Assembly (NCBI GenBank): GCA_018292915.2
Contig: JACVVK020000326.1
Location: 114,501 to 178,500, forward strand
Length of the DNA: 64,000 bases
From: Batillaria attramentaria
Lineage: Eukaryota > Mollusca > Gastropoda > Batillariidae
Direction of reading: 5' to 3'
This document shows positions 56,356-64,000 of this stretch, one piece after another; positions within the stretch are counted from its first letter, which is position 1, and every line of letters begins with the position of its first letter. The position numbers and the translations under genes are program-made. The notes beneath the pieces are model-generated. The model was not told where the DNA came from and did not search any database. It was given only the letters and a program-made list of their open reading frames with translations.

Positions 56356-59300
56356 CGCCCTCAGACCAACAAACACTCAAGTTGAGTAAATGGAAAACAT
56401 GGGGATGACCACAGCATACAAAAACCGAATTCTTGTCACACTATAAAGAACACTGTAATGCTTGTTATGTCACAGATGCTGTCCCTAGAGTGAGATGGCT
56501 GAGAACTACAGAGGGCGAGAAGGAAAAATTTCAGTGAGAAAATGAAAAAAGGAATAGATACTTATAAGTTTGAGCGCAGCACTACAAAGAAAAGAGTAAG
56601 AGTGCAGGAAAACATGTTAACTTTTTGACCCCCCCCCCACCCTATCCTTATGATTATTCTATCATGAAATCATCCCCCCGCCCCCCCCCCCCCCCCCCCA
56701 AAAAAAAAAAAAAAAAAAACCAAACCAAACAAAACAAACAAACAAAAAACAAAAACAAACAAAAAACAAAAACAAACAAAAAACAAAAACAAACAAAAAC
56801 CCAAGCACCAAAACAAACAACAAAAAAACAACCCAACAACAAATGATTAATGTTTAACATACGAAACACACAAACAACAGTAACAAAACCACCACCCGAG
56901 CCATCACCAACAACAAAAACGAGCCACTCATACAAGCGTAAATACCAAGAACAAAATACAAGCATGTAACCAAGTGACACCAGGGCTTTTTCCAGCAGCT
57001 CAATGGGTGGACAAAAGAATACATTGTATACTATTGTTAGCAATACAAGTTGGGACAGTGAGCTTACATTTTTTCCGATGAATCTGTTTCTAGTCCTGAC
57101 CACATGTTTAAGGGCATGACGAGTTTCCAAAATAGTAAGAAACAGATGACGGTGACGGCAAGAGAAAGCGCAGCCGGTGTCAATGGGTTAATCCAAAATC
57201 TATAAATAGCCTACATGCTCTTGAAGGTCGTGCATAAATTTCTCATATTGCTGCTGCTTCCCAAGTGTGAGGGTCAACAACTCGGCCTTGAACTTTTGCA
57301 GCATTAATTCCACACGTTTGTCTCTTTGTACAGCCAGTTCCCGGCACTGTAACCCTGTGTCCTGCACTTGTCGCAGAGCACCATCTAGAAAGCGACGCCC
57401 GCGAGTCTCGTAACTGGCATACATGTTTCTCATGTCCTCCTGTGCCAGTCTCAATCTTGTGTCCCTATCCTACAGTCCACAAAAATGCCTGTGTGAGATA
57501 AATTTTCAGGAATAGGGAAGGCTTATCAGGTTATCTGGAATGTATACATCTCTAAATTTTCAAATCGGAAGCCCTACCAGGTACAAGGGTCACGCTGGTG
57601 TTTTGTACTTTGCAACAGAAAAAGCATGGGTTCGGTAAAAATGCGTACACATCAGACGGGAGGTTTTGATTTTAATGATGTCAGCCTATGAAATGAACCA
57701 AAGCGCCACAAATGGTTGGACAGAGCGCTTGATATTGTCAATCAACTGGCAAGTGACCAGTGTAATCTAACTCACACTGCGCACTGCTGACTGCCCTCCG
57801 GCCGTAATTGACAATGGATTAATCCACCAAGCAGGGAGGCTATACGAATATGCAGAATTCCCTTGAAAACACGTAAGGTGTCCCCAAAATGCACCCCAAA
57901 AAAATACAATAAACGTGACCCCTGCAGCAACCTATGCAATATTCAAATCAGCCACGGGAATCCCTACTTCACAAACTTACAGAACACTGGAAATCCATCT
58001 TCAAGGCTCCGCTACCTGCTTTATTTAAATTCCAGTTCATGCAGAATGAAAAGGTGACACTTGGATCCAACTGGGTTACAATTCATGCAGCTAAACAATT
58101 AAAATACAATAGTGATAAGGTGGGTGATTTTTTAAAGAGGTCAGAACTGAAACGGGATATAAGCAAGCGACTACTAAAAGGAAAGGCACACTAAAACTAC
58201 GTGGTAGCTGAAGGACTGCATGTGCACAGAAGTTAAGGTGCTGTGAAATGGGACAGTGCATGAAAATGTGAGTAGAAACTGGATGATACAACAACTGGCA
58301 GACTTTCTAATACATGTACCAAGCTTCGACAAGTTAACATGTTACTATCTGTTAGCATTTACGCATGGTTTGGGTTAGAAATGGGTACGTATAAAAGCAA
58401 GACTGCAGAAGATACCAAAGTAATTAATACGAATATTAACTTTTTCTGTGTTCGCGTGGTTCCTTCAGCTACAGTGATTTTTAGCTTAAGCAGAAACAAA
58501 AAAAACAAAAAAAACCCCACGTGATTCAAGATGTGCACACACAATGACGACCATTACCTGTACACAAGACTCTTACCTTCTGAACATCTTCTATCATCAG
58601 CTGCTGTTTCTGTACATCCTGCTGCACTGTACTCATCATCACTGTCTGCTGCTTCTGAAACTCAGCTGACATTTGCTCAAACTGTGACGCCAGATTTTTC
58701 TTCAGATCTTCCAGCCAGTTTTGTTGCTGCTGCTGCAAGGTGCTCTCCATCTGCTTTAAACTAGCACGGTTATCCGACCCTGTCCGATCCAGTTTCACCT
58801 GCATCTCTCGCAGCGTCTTCCTGACGTCGTCCATGTCCTGACAGTGTGACTCTTGGTGAGTGGTGAGTCGTTCACTCAACGCTTGGAACCTCTCCTCGTT
58901 CTGGGTGTTGAGGAGGCTGAGGAGCGTGCCGTTCCCGTTTGAGGTGTCAGGGCTCAACACCTGAATGCTGGACTGGGACGAGGTCTCGATCACGTCCACA
59001 GACGGTGAAGCAGGGCAGCGTGATTCACGGTCACTGAGGTTACTAATGGAACCGCTTTCTCGGAAGGTGGTGCTGTTCCCCGCTGTTGAAGCGCTGCTGC
59101 TCCCGTGGAAGGAGTCGTACAAGTCTGTCGTATTTACAGAAGTCGAACGGAACGTCCCTCCTGAAAGCTGCACAAGCGAGGGTCTGTTTTCGGTACCTTC
59201 ATCATCATCACTCAGGGTCACATCCTCTAAAGAAAATTTACCCTCTGCTTGGTCTGGCAGAAGCTGCTGCAAAATCGCCTGTATTCTCTCTTTGTGAGGT

Positions 59301-60196
59301 GTCCGCGTGCACTCACTGCCGTGCTCCTGGTTAGCATGGCCAAGGTATACAACAACACCTTTCTCCCACGCAATCCGCTGCAGGTATACCTTGTGTTCAA
59401 GCTGCAGCTGTTTCACAACAAGCGTAACATGCTCTGACTTTTGTTCTAACATTATGACTGAAAACTGACGCACAAGCTCTTCTTTTTGACTGGGCTCCAT
59501 GTCTGCATTAAGTCTCAGCGACCATTTGGTTTTAAAGAACTGGCGAAATCCAAACCAGGTTACTGTCAGCAGCTGAGAAGCTCCCTCTGAAAAAGTTAAA
59601 TATGAGAAAACTGAAAGTGGCGCACCTAAATGACAAGTTATTTGCAGCAGGTTGTAATGCAGCAAAGTTTTCAACTTGAAAGTTTTCATTATGTTTTGAG
59701 TTTCCTGTTGTCAAAAAAATAAAATAAATAAATAGAAATTCTTAACATATCAGCCATAAGTGTAAAAAGAAAAAAGAAAAAAAAAAGCACTGTCAACATT
59801 AAGCTCACTTACCAAACACCACTGAAACTACAGTATACAGCGTTTAAAAAATCTCTCTTATGCTTTCTATACAGTGAAAGGGGATTTGGTATGATAAGGG
59901 ATTTGGTCTGGTGATTAATCATAAGGTATCCGACTTTGGAACCTGAGTTGCCTGGTTTGAATCTCTGATGGGCAGGAATTTGGTTGGAGTTTTCCCTTTT
60001 CAAATTGCACAATCATGTGCAGACCTATTCATGGTGCCTGTCCCACCCTCGTATCACACAATATCAAGTGTGCATGTTAAAGATCCTATTCCTAAAGGGA
60101 GGGGCTGCAGAATGGAAAACACACATACTATACATGCAGAAAAAAAGGGGTACCCCCCCCCCCCCCCCACACATATGGGATAATAATTAAAGAGTA

Positions 60197-60227
<31 letters not shown>

Positions 60228-61611
60228 ATGAACAATCAGACTGACCAGGAAAGAAACTGTTTCGCTGGCTCTCTTTCAACACATCCTCCTCTACACGCAG
60301 ATCTGCCAAGAGTACACCAGGGTCTTTCTCATCTTGCAATAGCATATTCCCTTTTAGAAACACAAAGATGTCCTGTGCCACATTCTGCAAGGCTAAATGT
60401 CCGCTCTGACCTCCGGCGTCAGCTGCACTACGGCCCTCACCCTCTCCACCACCATCACACTGCACGCCTGTCATGCCTGCGCTGCTAAGGGAGGAGAGCG
60501 AATGTTTCGTAGAAACCGCTCCGTGTTCTCCCTCTGTCACTGACAAGCTTCTTCTCACACTCCCACTACTGAGAGAAGGGAGGCTGTCTCCAATGCCAGA
60601 ATCAGCAATCCTAGATTGTGTGGCTGCAGAGGAATATGACTGTTTTTCTGCAGCAGGTGCAGCTGTGCTGGGTGATGCCTGTGCTTGTGAGACTGCAGAT
60701 GCTTTCTGTGATGTCTGCTCCTGGTCTTGGTAAGGTCCTTGGCTGGAAGCGTTTGGCTGGTCGTCTGGATCTCCTGCCGCGGCTGCCGGCAACTTCAGGT
60801 CCTCCATCTCTGTGGCAGGATCAGGTGGTACAGCATCAGGCTGTAGGTCACCTGGAGTAAAAAATTGCAATTTCAAGAACTCCTGTCAAAACCGCTGGTG
60901 AAACCTCTGTGTTCATTCCTCACAAACTGAAATATCCTTAAACGGCATAGTTTCATAGGTTCTGTAAAGTGCTAGCACTGCTACTACTGAATATTAATAA
61001 TGATAATACTTATATATAACTGTAACCTATCAGTAAAATTAATAATAAATAAATGCTTATAAATAATAGTTCTAAGCGCTACGTGTATTAGCAGTAACAT
61101 GCTTACTCACTGATGGATTGCACGCGAATGTATCACAGTATGTGTGAAGGCCTAAAAATTTATATCGCTATACCTTTTATGAGTTCAATGAACAGTACAT
61201 GTATTAGTAATTGACCCCCACTGGTCATAACCAAAGAGACATTAGCAAAATTCTTTGTACATGATCATACTGCTCACCCAAAACTTTATCAATACAGTGT
61301 ACAAGTGAGAAACCAACATACATTCACAAAGAAAGGAGAAAAAAGAAGAAAGAAAAGAAAAAAGAAAGAAAGAAAAAAAAAAGAGACAGAAAGAAAACAT
61401 TGCATAAATGTGCAGAGTGGACCCCACACCCCTGGTTTAAGCTATGTCGTGCTTCAGTTAATAAAATGAAATCTTGATTCACTTCTTCCAACAGAAATGT
61501 AGTCTGTGGAGTGAGCACTCTCAACAGGCACAGGTGCAGATAACCATGATGACTGTTCCTGTGTAGCGTCCCCTGAATCTTGGACTGGGGTGGGAAACCT
61601 GAAGGCTTGAC
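41687..61611 (-). CDS. vWA / MIB-HERC2 / WWE-like multidomain protein (5' end not found)
   Basis: At least 25 coding exons, 1448 residues. Exons 5' to 3': 61483-61611 (less sure), 60246-60851, 58577-59586, 57215-57469, 55578-55829, 54523-54701, 53859-53960, 53332-53393, 52884-52994, 51859-51981, 50953-51075, 50642-50719, 50325-50446, 49710-49814, 49447-49536, 48737-48853, 47101-47197, 46029-46151, 45382-45531, 45095-45177, 44061-44134, 43234-43310, 42743-42887, 42265-42338, 41687-41748. All GT-AG and phase-consistent. By residue: 1-245 Ser/Gln/Ala-rich; 245-750 coiled coil with Ser-rich insert; about 905-1150 vWA; 1155-1187 acidic; 1187-1330 two MIB/HERC2; 1355-1430 WWE-like; no RING. MIB/HERC2 domains bind peptides in ubiquitin ligases, WWE domains bind ADP-ribose polymers or mediate ligase contacts, and intracellular vWA domains build metal-dependent assemblies. 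A ubiquitin or ADP-ribose adaptor role is only a guess. No named orthologue recognised. Confidence 0.82.
42265..42887 (-). other. WWE-like domain exons
   Basis: Exons 42743-42887 and 42265-42338 encode TIPMWKWKDSKGHWRLYTEE, EAKKLETEYQRRKQ and on to FRAGLNRRVSFKTWQEKGVD. The W-x-W...W..Y...........LE..Y pattern fits WWE; the final strand is diverged. Calling it WWE is a judgement by eye. Confidence 0.6.
42481..42516 (+). repeat. Poly-C/poly-A junction
   Basis: C13 followed by A23. It sits 594 nt from a similar low-complexity (CAA)n stretch in the same intron. Confidence 0.9.
43545..43790 (+). repeat. Element with telomere-like core and 'gcgaactataccaacgcagc' ends
   Basis: Two copies of 'gcgaactataccaacgcagc' (about 43593 and 43766) flank a degenerate TTAGGG-like run (gttaggttcaggtttagg, gttaggtttag) at about 43659-43705. 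A third 'gggcgaactatacca' is at about 44656. Confidence 0.55.
44166..44445 (+). mobile_element. 280-bp MITE (GGGCCC ends), copy 1
   Basis: Starts 'gggcccacatgtaaaa' and ends 'tttaacatgcgggccc' (inverted). Inside are several 'taaccc' and 'gggtta' type words. The full inverted partner is at 51233-51513, in the same gene. Confidence 0.82.
44747..44820 (+). repeat. (TA)n(TG)n compound microsatellite
   Basis: About 8 TA units followed by about 30 TG units. Confidence 0.95.
46449..46756 (-). repeat. SINE-B copy
   Basis: Reverse-oriented: 'ggtaatggtagacttctcct' tail at the left, tRNA-like head at the right (B box 'ggggactcgaaccc', A box 'gccttaaccactagacca'). Collinear with 18533-18957 minus a middle segment. 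Confidence 0.88.
47271..47394 (-). pseudogene. Duplicated partial exon (alternative or decayed exon)
   Basis: The 78 nt at 47271-47348 are an open 26-codon copy of the 5' two thirds of exon 48737-48853, with two changes (K to R, N to K). The copy includes about 46 nt of the upstream intron with its acceptor (CTTCAG). The last 13 codons and the original donor are missing; the sequence continues GTGTGTGATGTGTGAG, which offers new GT donors. Confidence 0.85.
47868..47988 (-). repeat. Diverged SINE-A 3' fragment
   Basis: 'gggtgggtgggtgtttggga' at the left and 'tatgggtgatatcaaagata' at the right are SINE-A 3' body in reverse, separated by an expanded T/G-rich tract. Confidence 0.5.
48412..48690 (+). 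repeat. Core-containing SINE-like repeat
   Basis: (aataat)n then 'tatataacgcctatctg', an internal (CA)n, 'gctcgaaagcttgcctaaag', 'ggtagatccttaaatggg' and 'gcgttccagacagaggggg'. The 'cctaaagaggt...cttaa.tggg.tttgaa...ttccagacag.gggggc' core recurs across invertebrate repeats (compare core-SINE superfamilies). Superfamily assignment is inferred. Confidence 0.6.
49056..49148 (+). repeat. (ATGT)n microsatellite
   Basis: About 20 ATGT units with small interruptions, followed by C-run and A-run sequence to about 49196. Confidence 0.93.
50818..50862 (+). repeat. (AAAAC)n microsatellite
   Basis: About nine AAAAC units in the intron between vWA exons 50953-51075 and 50642-50719. Confidence 0.93.
51233..51513 (-). 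mobile_element. 280-bp MITE (GGGCCC ends), copy 2
   Basis: Inverted partner of 44166-44445. It ends 'cattcgggccc' and starts 'ggctccgcatgtagaa', with decayed outermost bases at the left. Collinear inside ('gtctagcctcgaactaaact', 'aagcgggtccattcca'). Confidence 0.82.
51560..51640 (-). repeat. SINE-E fragment
   Basis: Only the 3' part ('tattaaagtcccattactgt', 'aaatttgggctgctcccccc') is kept, in the same orientation as 16862 and 55129. Confidence 0.6.
52022..52185 (-). repeat. SINE-A copy
   Basis: Full-length reverse copy: 'gggtgtaacaccttttccca' at the left, 'gccagcacaaatatttggcc' body, reversed tRNA-like head at the right. It lies in the intron between exons 51859-51981 and 52884-52994. Confidence 0.87.
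52238..52480 (+). repeat. (AATA)n followed by SINE-D
   Basis: (AATA)n at 52238-52271, then a tRNA-like head (A box 'tggtctagtggttaagag', B box 'ggttcgagtcccac') and a body ending 'aaaatttgaaaaataaatgc'. The body is unlike SINE-A, B and C; a 52500-52670 tail with 'cggcgctttgagcc' may belong to it. Confidence 0.75.
52786..52866 (-). repeat. SINE-A 3' fragment
   Basis: 'gggtttaacgtccttttcca' followed by 'gataacaaagaagcggcaac', reverse 3' body without a tRNA-like head. It lies 18 nt from the exon at 52884-52994. Confidence 0.75.
53035..53072 (+). repeat. Poly-C/poly-A junction
   Basis: C18 followed by A20, 41 nt upstream (on the coding strand) of the exon at 52884-52994. On the coding strand it reads T20 then G18. 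Confidence 0.9.
53284..53318 (+). repeat. (GA)n microsatellite
   Basis: About 18 GA units ending 13 nt before the exon donor side at 53332. Confidence 0.93.
54838..54877 (+). repeat. (GT)n followed by a G-run
   Basis: About 12 GT units then G15, the same (TG)n-to-G-run layout seen at 29440 and 31195. Confidence 0.9.
55129..55430 (-). repeat. SINE-E copy 2
   Basis: Collinear with 16862-17190. Left end 'actactttattatccctttt', middle 'gagagaaaccccccaatgag', right end reversed tRNA-like head with B box 'gggctcgcaccta' and 'attagaccaccgttca'. Confidence 0.8.
56299..56357 (+). repeat. (GT)n(GC)n array
   Basis: About 24 GT units then GCGCGCGCGC, a sequence type prone to Z-DNA. Confidence 0.95.
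56628..56845 (+). repeat. Poly-C/poly-A junction with (CAAA)n
   Basis: Two C-runs (second at about 56674-56699), A20, then 120 bp of degenerate CAAA/CAAAAA. Its Lys/Gln/Asn and Phe/Val frames are not coding. Confidence 0.9.
57215..59586 (-). other. Coiled-coil region exons
   Basis: The 1010-nt exon 58577-59586 and the 255-nt exon 57215-57469. The first begins with a mostly helical segment (SQKEELVRQFSVIMLEQKSE), passes through a Ser/Thr-rich acidic stretch, and ends in a heptad-rich helix (ERFQALSERLTTHQESHCQD; LKQMESTLQQQQQNWLEDLK). The next exon continues with LRLAQEDMRNMYASYETRGR. A long dimerising coiled coil is the simplest reading. Confidence 0.7.
59884..60097 (+). repeat. SINE-B, decayed copy
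   Basis: 'gggatttggtctggtgatta', 'ggtttgaatctctgatggg' and 'tgcctgtcccaccctcgtat' align to the 5' half of 18533-18957 with many changes; truncated at about 60097. The adjacent (AAAT)n at 60197-60230 lies 16 nt from exon 60246-60851. Confidence 0.7.
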
Positions 61612-61806
61612 CTGAACATAATGAAGTCAATAAAATTATAATAGATAAAACACACATATAAATATATACATCTTTTGAAATGATTTTCAATCTTTGATCA
61701 CCCATGGATTCTCATCCCACGTGAAGGACGATGAAATGCAAGACTGTCAAGATCGAGGCCCAGGAACAGTGGATTTCAGCATAGCAATAATGTTTGGAAT
61801 GCCATC

Positions 61807-61809
<3 letters not shown>

Positions 61810-61877
<68 letters not shown>

Positions 61878-61883
61878 CCTTGG

Positions 61884-61922
<39 letters not shown>
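61810..61922 (+). repeat. (TG)n and (GA)n arrays
   Basis: 33 TG units, a 10-bp spacer, then about 18 GA units, with further GA-rich sequence to about 61980. Confidence 0.96.
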
Positions 61923-61925
<3 letters not shown>

Positions 61926-62353
61926 CCTACCAAGAGAGACAGAGAGAGAGAGAGGTAGACAGAAACAGAGAGAGAGAGAAATATGAAGAGATAAAAACAG
62001 AGAAAATGACTTATGTGACTGTGCATCAGTGAACGCCAAAGCACCACCTACCGGTGTGCATGTGCCATTTTAAATGGTGAAAAAAGCCCCTTGTTACAAA
62101 CTAAAATCTTGGGCTGTGTTTTGACTGCATTGATAGACTCATTTGAAATCCTAATTCTTACGTACTGTGTATGATGTGGCTGTGAAGCAGGAAACTGCAC
62201 TTCATTTGGATGGTTTAAGTGTGTTTCAGTGTTGTAATTCATATCTCCCGCTTTCTGAGCAGCCACAGTTTTATTTGAATGTTTCAGAATTGTGTAGAGA
62301 AGTTCAGTCCTAAGTTGTTTTCCTTTCTTGGCAGATTCCAGAACATCCTAGTT

Positions 62354-62381
62354 AAGTTGTTTCTCTATAGAGAAACAACTT
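62354..62381. repeat. 28-bp perfect palindrome
   Basis: 'aagttgtttctcta' followed by its exact complement. The right half plus 'ttatgaaacggggcag' resembles 'gagaaacaactttgtaggac' at 63938, near the window end, so it may be an element terminus. Confidence 0.7.
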
Positions 62382-62555
62382 TATGAAACGGGGCAGATTT
62401 TGCTACGCGCAGCAGCAAGTTTCAGTGATACAAAACAAGACTGTGACGTTTCTCCACACAATACATACTTTCACGCACACAGTGACGTAACGAAATATGC
62501 GTCATAGACACTCGACGTGCACACTATGCTACTGCGTTCTTTTTGGCGGGAGTTG

Positions 62556-62557
<2 letters not shown>

Positions 62558-62618
<61 letters not shown>
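62558..62618 (+). repeat. (TG)n microsatellite
   Basis: 30 uninterrupted TG units. Confidence 0.96.
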
Positions 62619-62622
<4 letters not shown>

Positions 62623-63154
62623 GATGTAATGATGGCTATCTCCTAAACCACCTCGTTGGAGGCCTTTTTACTTTGATATAAAATGGGAATTCACCTTCTC
62701 CAGACCTACCTTTCACGAATTTTATCCTGCGGCATTTTCAAAGGAGTTATTGCCGATTTAAAAAAATCGGTCATGTTACGAATTTTTTCGAAAAAAAATG
62801 TTCAAATGGCTTCATTTTCTGAAATTGTGAAGATCATCCAATTATACTGCCTGTTTTCGTAGCACAGCTCTGTAGCTCTGACAGGTTTTGTGTAAGAAAA
62901 ATGTTTCCGAGGTAGGGGTGGTTTGCATATAAGGCCAAATATCTATTAAAAGACTCCTTCAAATTACTCATCATTCCGGTATTTTTGTCACTTGTGCCAA
63001 CTGCACATATGATGTGAACTACTGCACTATTATAGCTTTAGTATTGAGAATAACAGAGCTTTTCGATAAACACATTTTTTCATGTTTCTGCGAGAAGCGC
63101 CGGTCAAAAAAGTTCCAATATTGCAGTTTTGTAAGTACAATTCAAGGCACTTAA

Positions 63155-63590
63155 GTCCACGTTTCATCAGCTCTCTAGATCTTCCAGATTTTATGTCAAA
63201 ATTAATTCAGTCACGGAAGTCACAAAAGCAACAAGGAAATCACAAGATATGAAGAAGTAGCATCTGTCAGACGAGCAGCGTGAGGCTGACGTCAAATGTA
63301 TGGTTCACAGACAAAATCTGCAAGTATCGTCACTGCTTCCGACATTTCATCAGCACTCTACATCTTCCAGATTTCATGTGAAAAATAATTCAGTCGGAGA
63401 AGTCACAAAGCCAACAGGGAAATCACAAGACAAGAACAAGCATCCTCAGACGCTCTCAGTGCTAGAGGCTGACGTCAAAAGTTTAGTTCACGGAATTGAC
63501 GTCATCTCTCTCTCTCTCTCTCTGTATGACGACCTGCCTGAGGCTGACGTCAAATGTTTAGTTCACGGAACTGACGTCTCTCTCTCTCTC
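63155..63590 (+). repeat. Tandem repeat rich in TGACGTCA palindromes
   Basis: Two ~180-bp copies ('tttcatcagc.ctcta.atct', 'aagtcacaaa.gccaaca.gg', 'aaatcacaaga', 'gaggctgacgtcaaa') at about 63158 and 63340, then a shorter third unit at 63538-63578. Exact TGACGTCA occurs at about 63290, 63471, 63498 and 63545, plus TGACGTCT near 63572. (CT)n lies between the units. Confidence 0.8.
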
Positions 63591-63593
63591 TCT

Positions 63594-63771
63594 GGGGAGC
63601 CAGGGTGGCCGAATGGTAGAGCGTTGGACTTTCAATGCTTGGGCTGAGAGTTCGAATCCCGGCCGCTGGGGCCAAATATTTGTGCTGGCCTTTTTCTCGT
63701 TGCCCCGTCTTTGATATCACCCTTATGTGGTGGAAAAGGACGTTAAACTCCTAAACACCCACCTACCCACC
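63594..63771 (+). repeat. SINE-A, full-length copy
   Basis: The best-preserved SINE-A here: A box 'tggccgaatggtagagcg', B box 'gttcgaatccc', the complete 'gccaaatatttgtgctggcc' body, and a tail merging into (CCCA)n/(CT)n. The cleanest B box suggests a young copy. Confidence 0.9.
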
Positions 63772-64000
63772 CTCTCTCTCTGCCTCTCTCTCTCTCCCTT
63801 CTTCCCCGACCCGGCCCCACCCCCAGTCACGTGGCTAATCGGTCGAGGTCGTAGAAGATCTAGTGTCATTGGTAGAACTTGGAGAGGGGAGAACCGGCAA
63901 CAATAACAACAAAACAGACAAAATAAAATGAAGTTTGGAGAAACAACTTTGTAGGACGGGGCCGTTCCTCCTTTTTTTGTACCATGCTGACCGAGTTTTG

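Larger units (their letters stand above)
61612..64000. other. 5' flank of the vWA-MIB/HERC2 gene; no supported exon
   Basis: Holds (TG)n at 61810-61876, (GA)n at 61886-61922, (TG)n at 62558-62618, a 28-bp palindrome, a tandem repeat with TGACGTCA sites and a SINE-A. The gene's first exon and promoter could lie here or beyond the window. Confidence 0.6.

Noticed and set aside
57934..58194. Plus frame MQYSNQPRESLLHKLTEHWK in an intron of the minus-strand gene
   Set aside because: No recognised family, no splice or poly(A) context, antisense in an intron; a single open frame of 86 codons is not enough.
62048..62266. Minus-strand ATG frame MAAQKAGDMNYNTETHLNHP as first exon of the vWA-MIB/HERC2 gene
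   Set aside because: Good donors in it (TAC|gtaaga, ACA CA|gtacgt) give phase 0 or 2, while the next exon at 61611 needs phase 1. An extra exon would be required, so it was not annotated.
1..64000. CRISPR arrays, bacterial operons, viral genes or toxin genes
   Set aside because: The tandem repeats have no spacer structure, all genes are spliced animal genes, and no viral or toxin reading frame was recognised.

Overview
This is an intron-rich animal nuclear window. Exons are small (50-300 bp, one of 1 kb), all modelled junctions are GT-AG with matching codon phases, and introns are packed with (CA/TG)n, minisatellites, tRNA-headed SINEs and small DNA transposons. The gene content and repeat style suggest a marine lophotrochozoan, most likely a mollusc; that is inference, not a species call. 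There is no bacterial-type operon, CRISPR array or rRNA. Four protein genes account for the coding sequence. I rebuilt them by hand from protein similarity plus splice-site and phase agreement.  Layout, left to right. (1) 634-4796, plus: the last six coding exons of AGGF1 (FHA plus G-patch protein); the 5' part lies outside the window. (2) 4797-9509: 3' UTR and intergenic space between two convergent genes, with microsatellites, a SINE scrap and a MITE. (3) 9510-31686, minus: IQCH, complete in 23 coding exons (1095 residues in this model), with a nested transposon, SINEs, LINE 3' ends and a duplicated repeat in its introns. (4) 31687-31882: a 196-bp divergent promoter with an RFX X-box match, two TGACGT cores and a YY1-like motif on the AAGAB start codon. 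(5) 31883-36768, plus: AAGAB, complete in nine coding exons (359 residues). (6) 36769-41686: 3' UTR and repeats between convergent genes, including a near-perfect 94-bp hairpin and a 245-bp MITE. (7) 41687 to about 61611, minus: a large gene of at least 25 coding exons combining a Ser-rich and coiled-coil N-terminal half, a von Willebrand factor A (vWA) domain with a MIDAS motif, two MIB/HERC2 domains and a WWE-like domain, with no RING. I know no named gene with this architecture; its first exon was not found. (8) 61612-64000: microsatellites, a tandem repeat rich in TGACGTCA palindromes and a SINE.  The most interesting points are: the head-to-head IQCH/AAGAB pair, the same arrangement as in human 15q23, with a cilia-type X-box between the start codons; the vWA-MIB/HERC2-WWE protein; an exon of that gene partly duplicated in the next intron with an open frame; minisatellites in AGGF1 and AAGAB whose units include a copy of the adjoining exon end and splice donor; and a piggyBac-like element nested inside another element.
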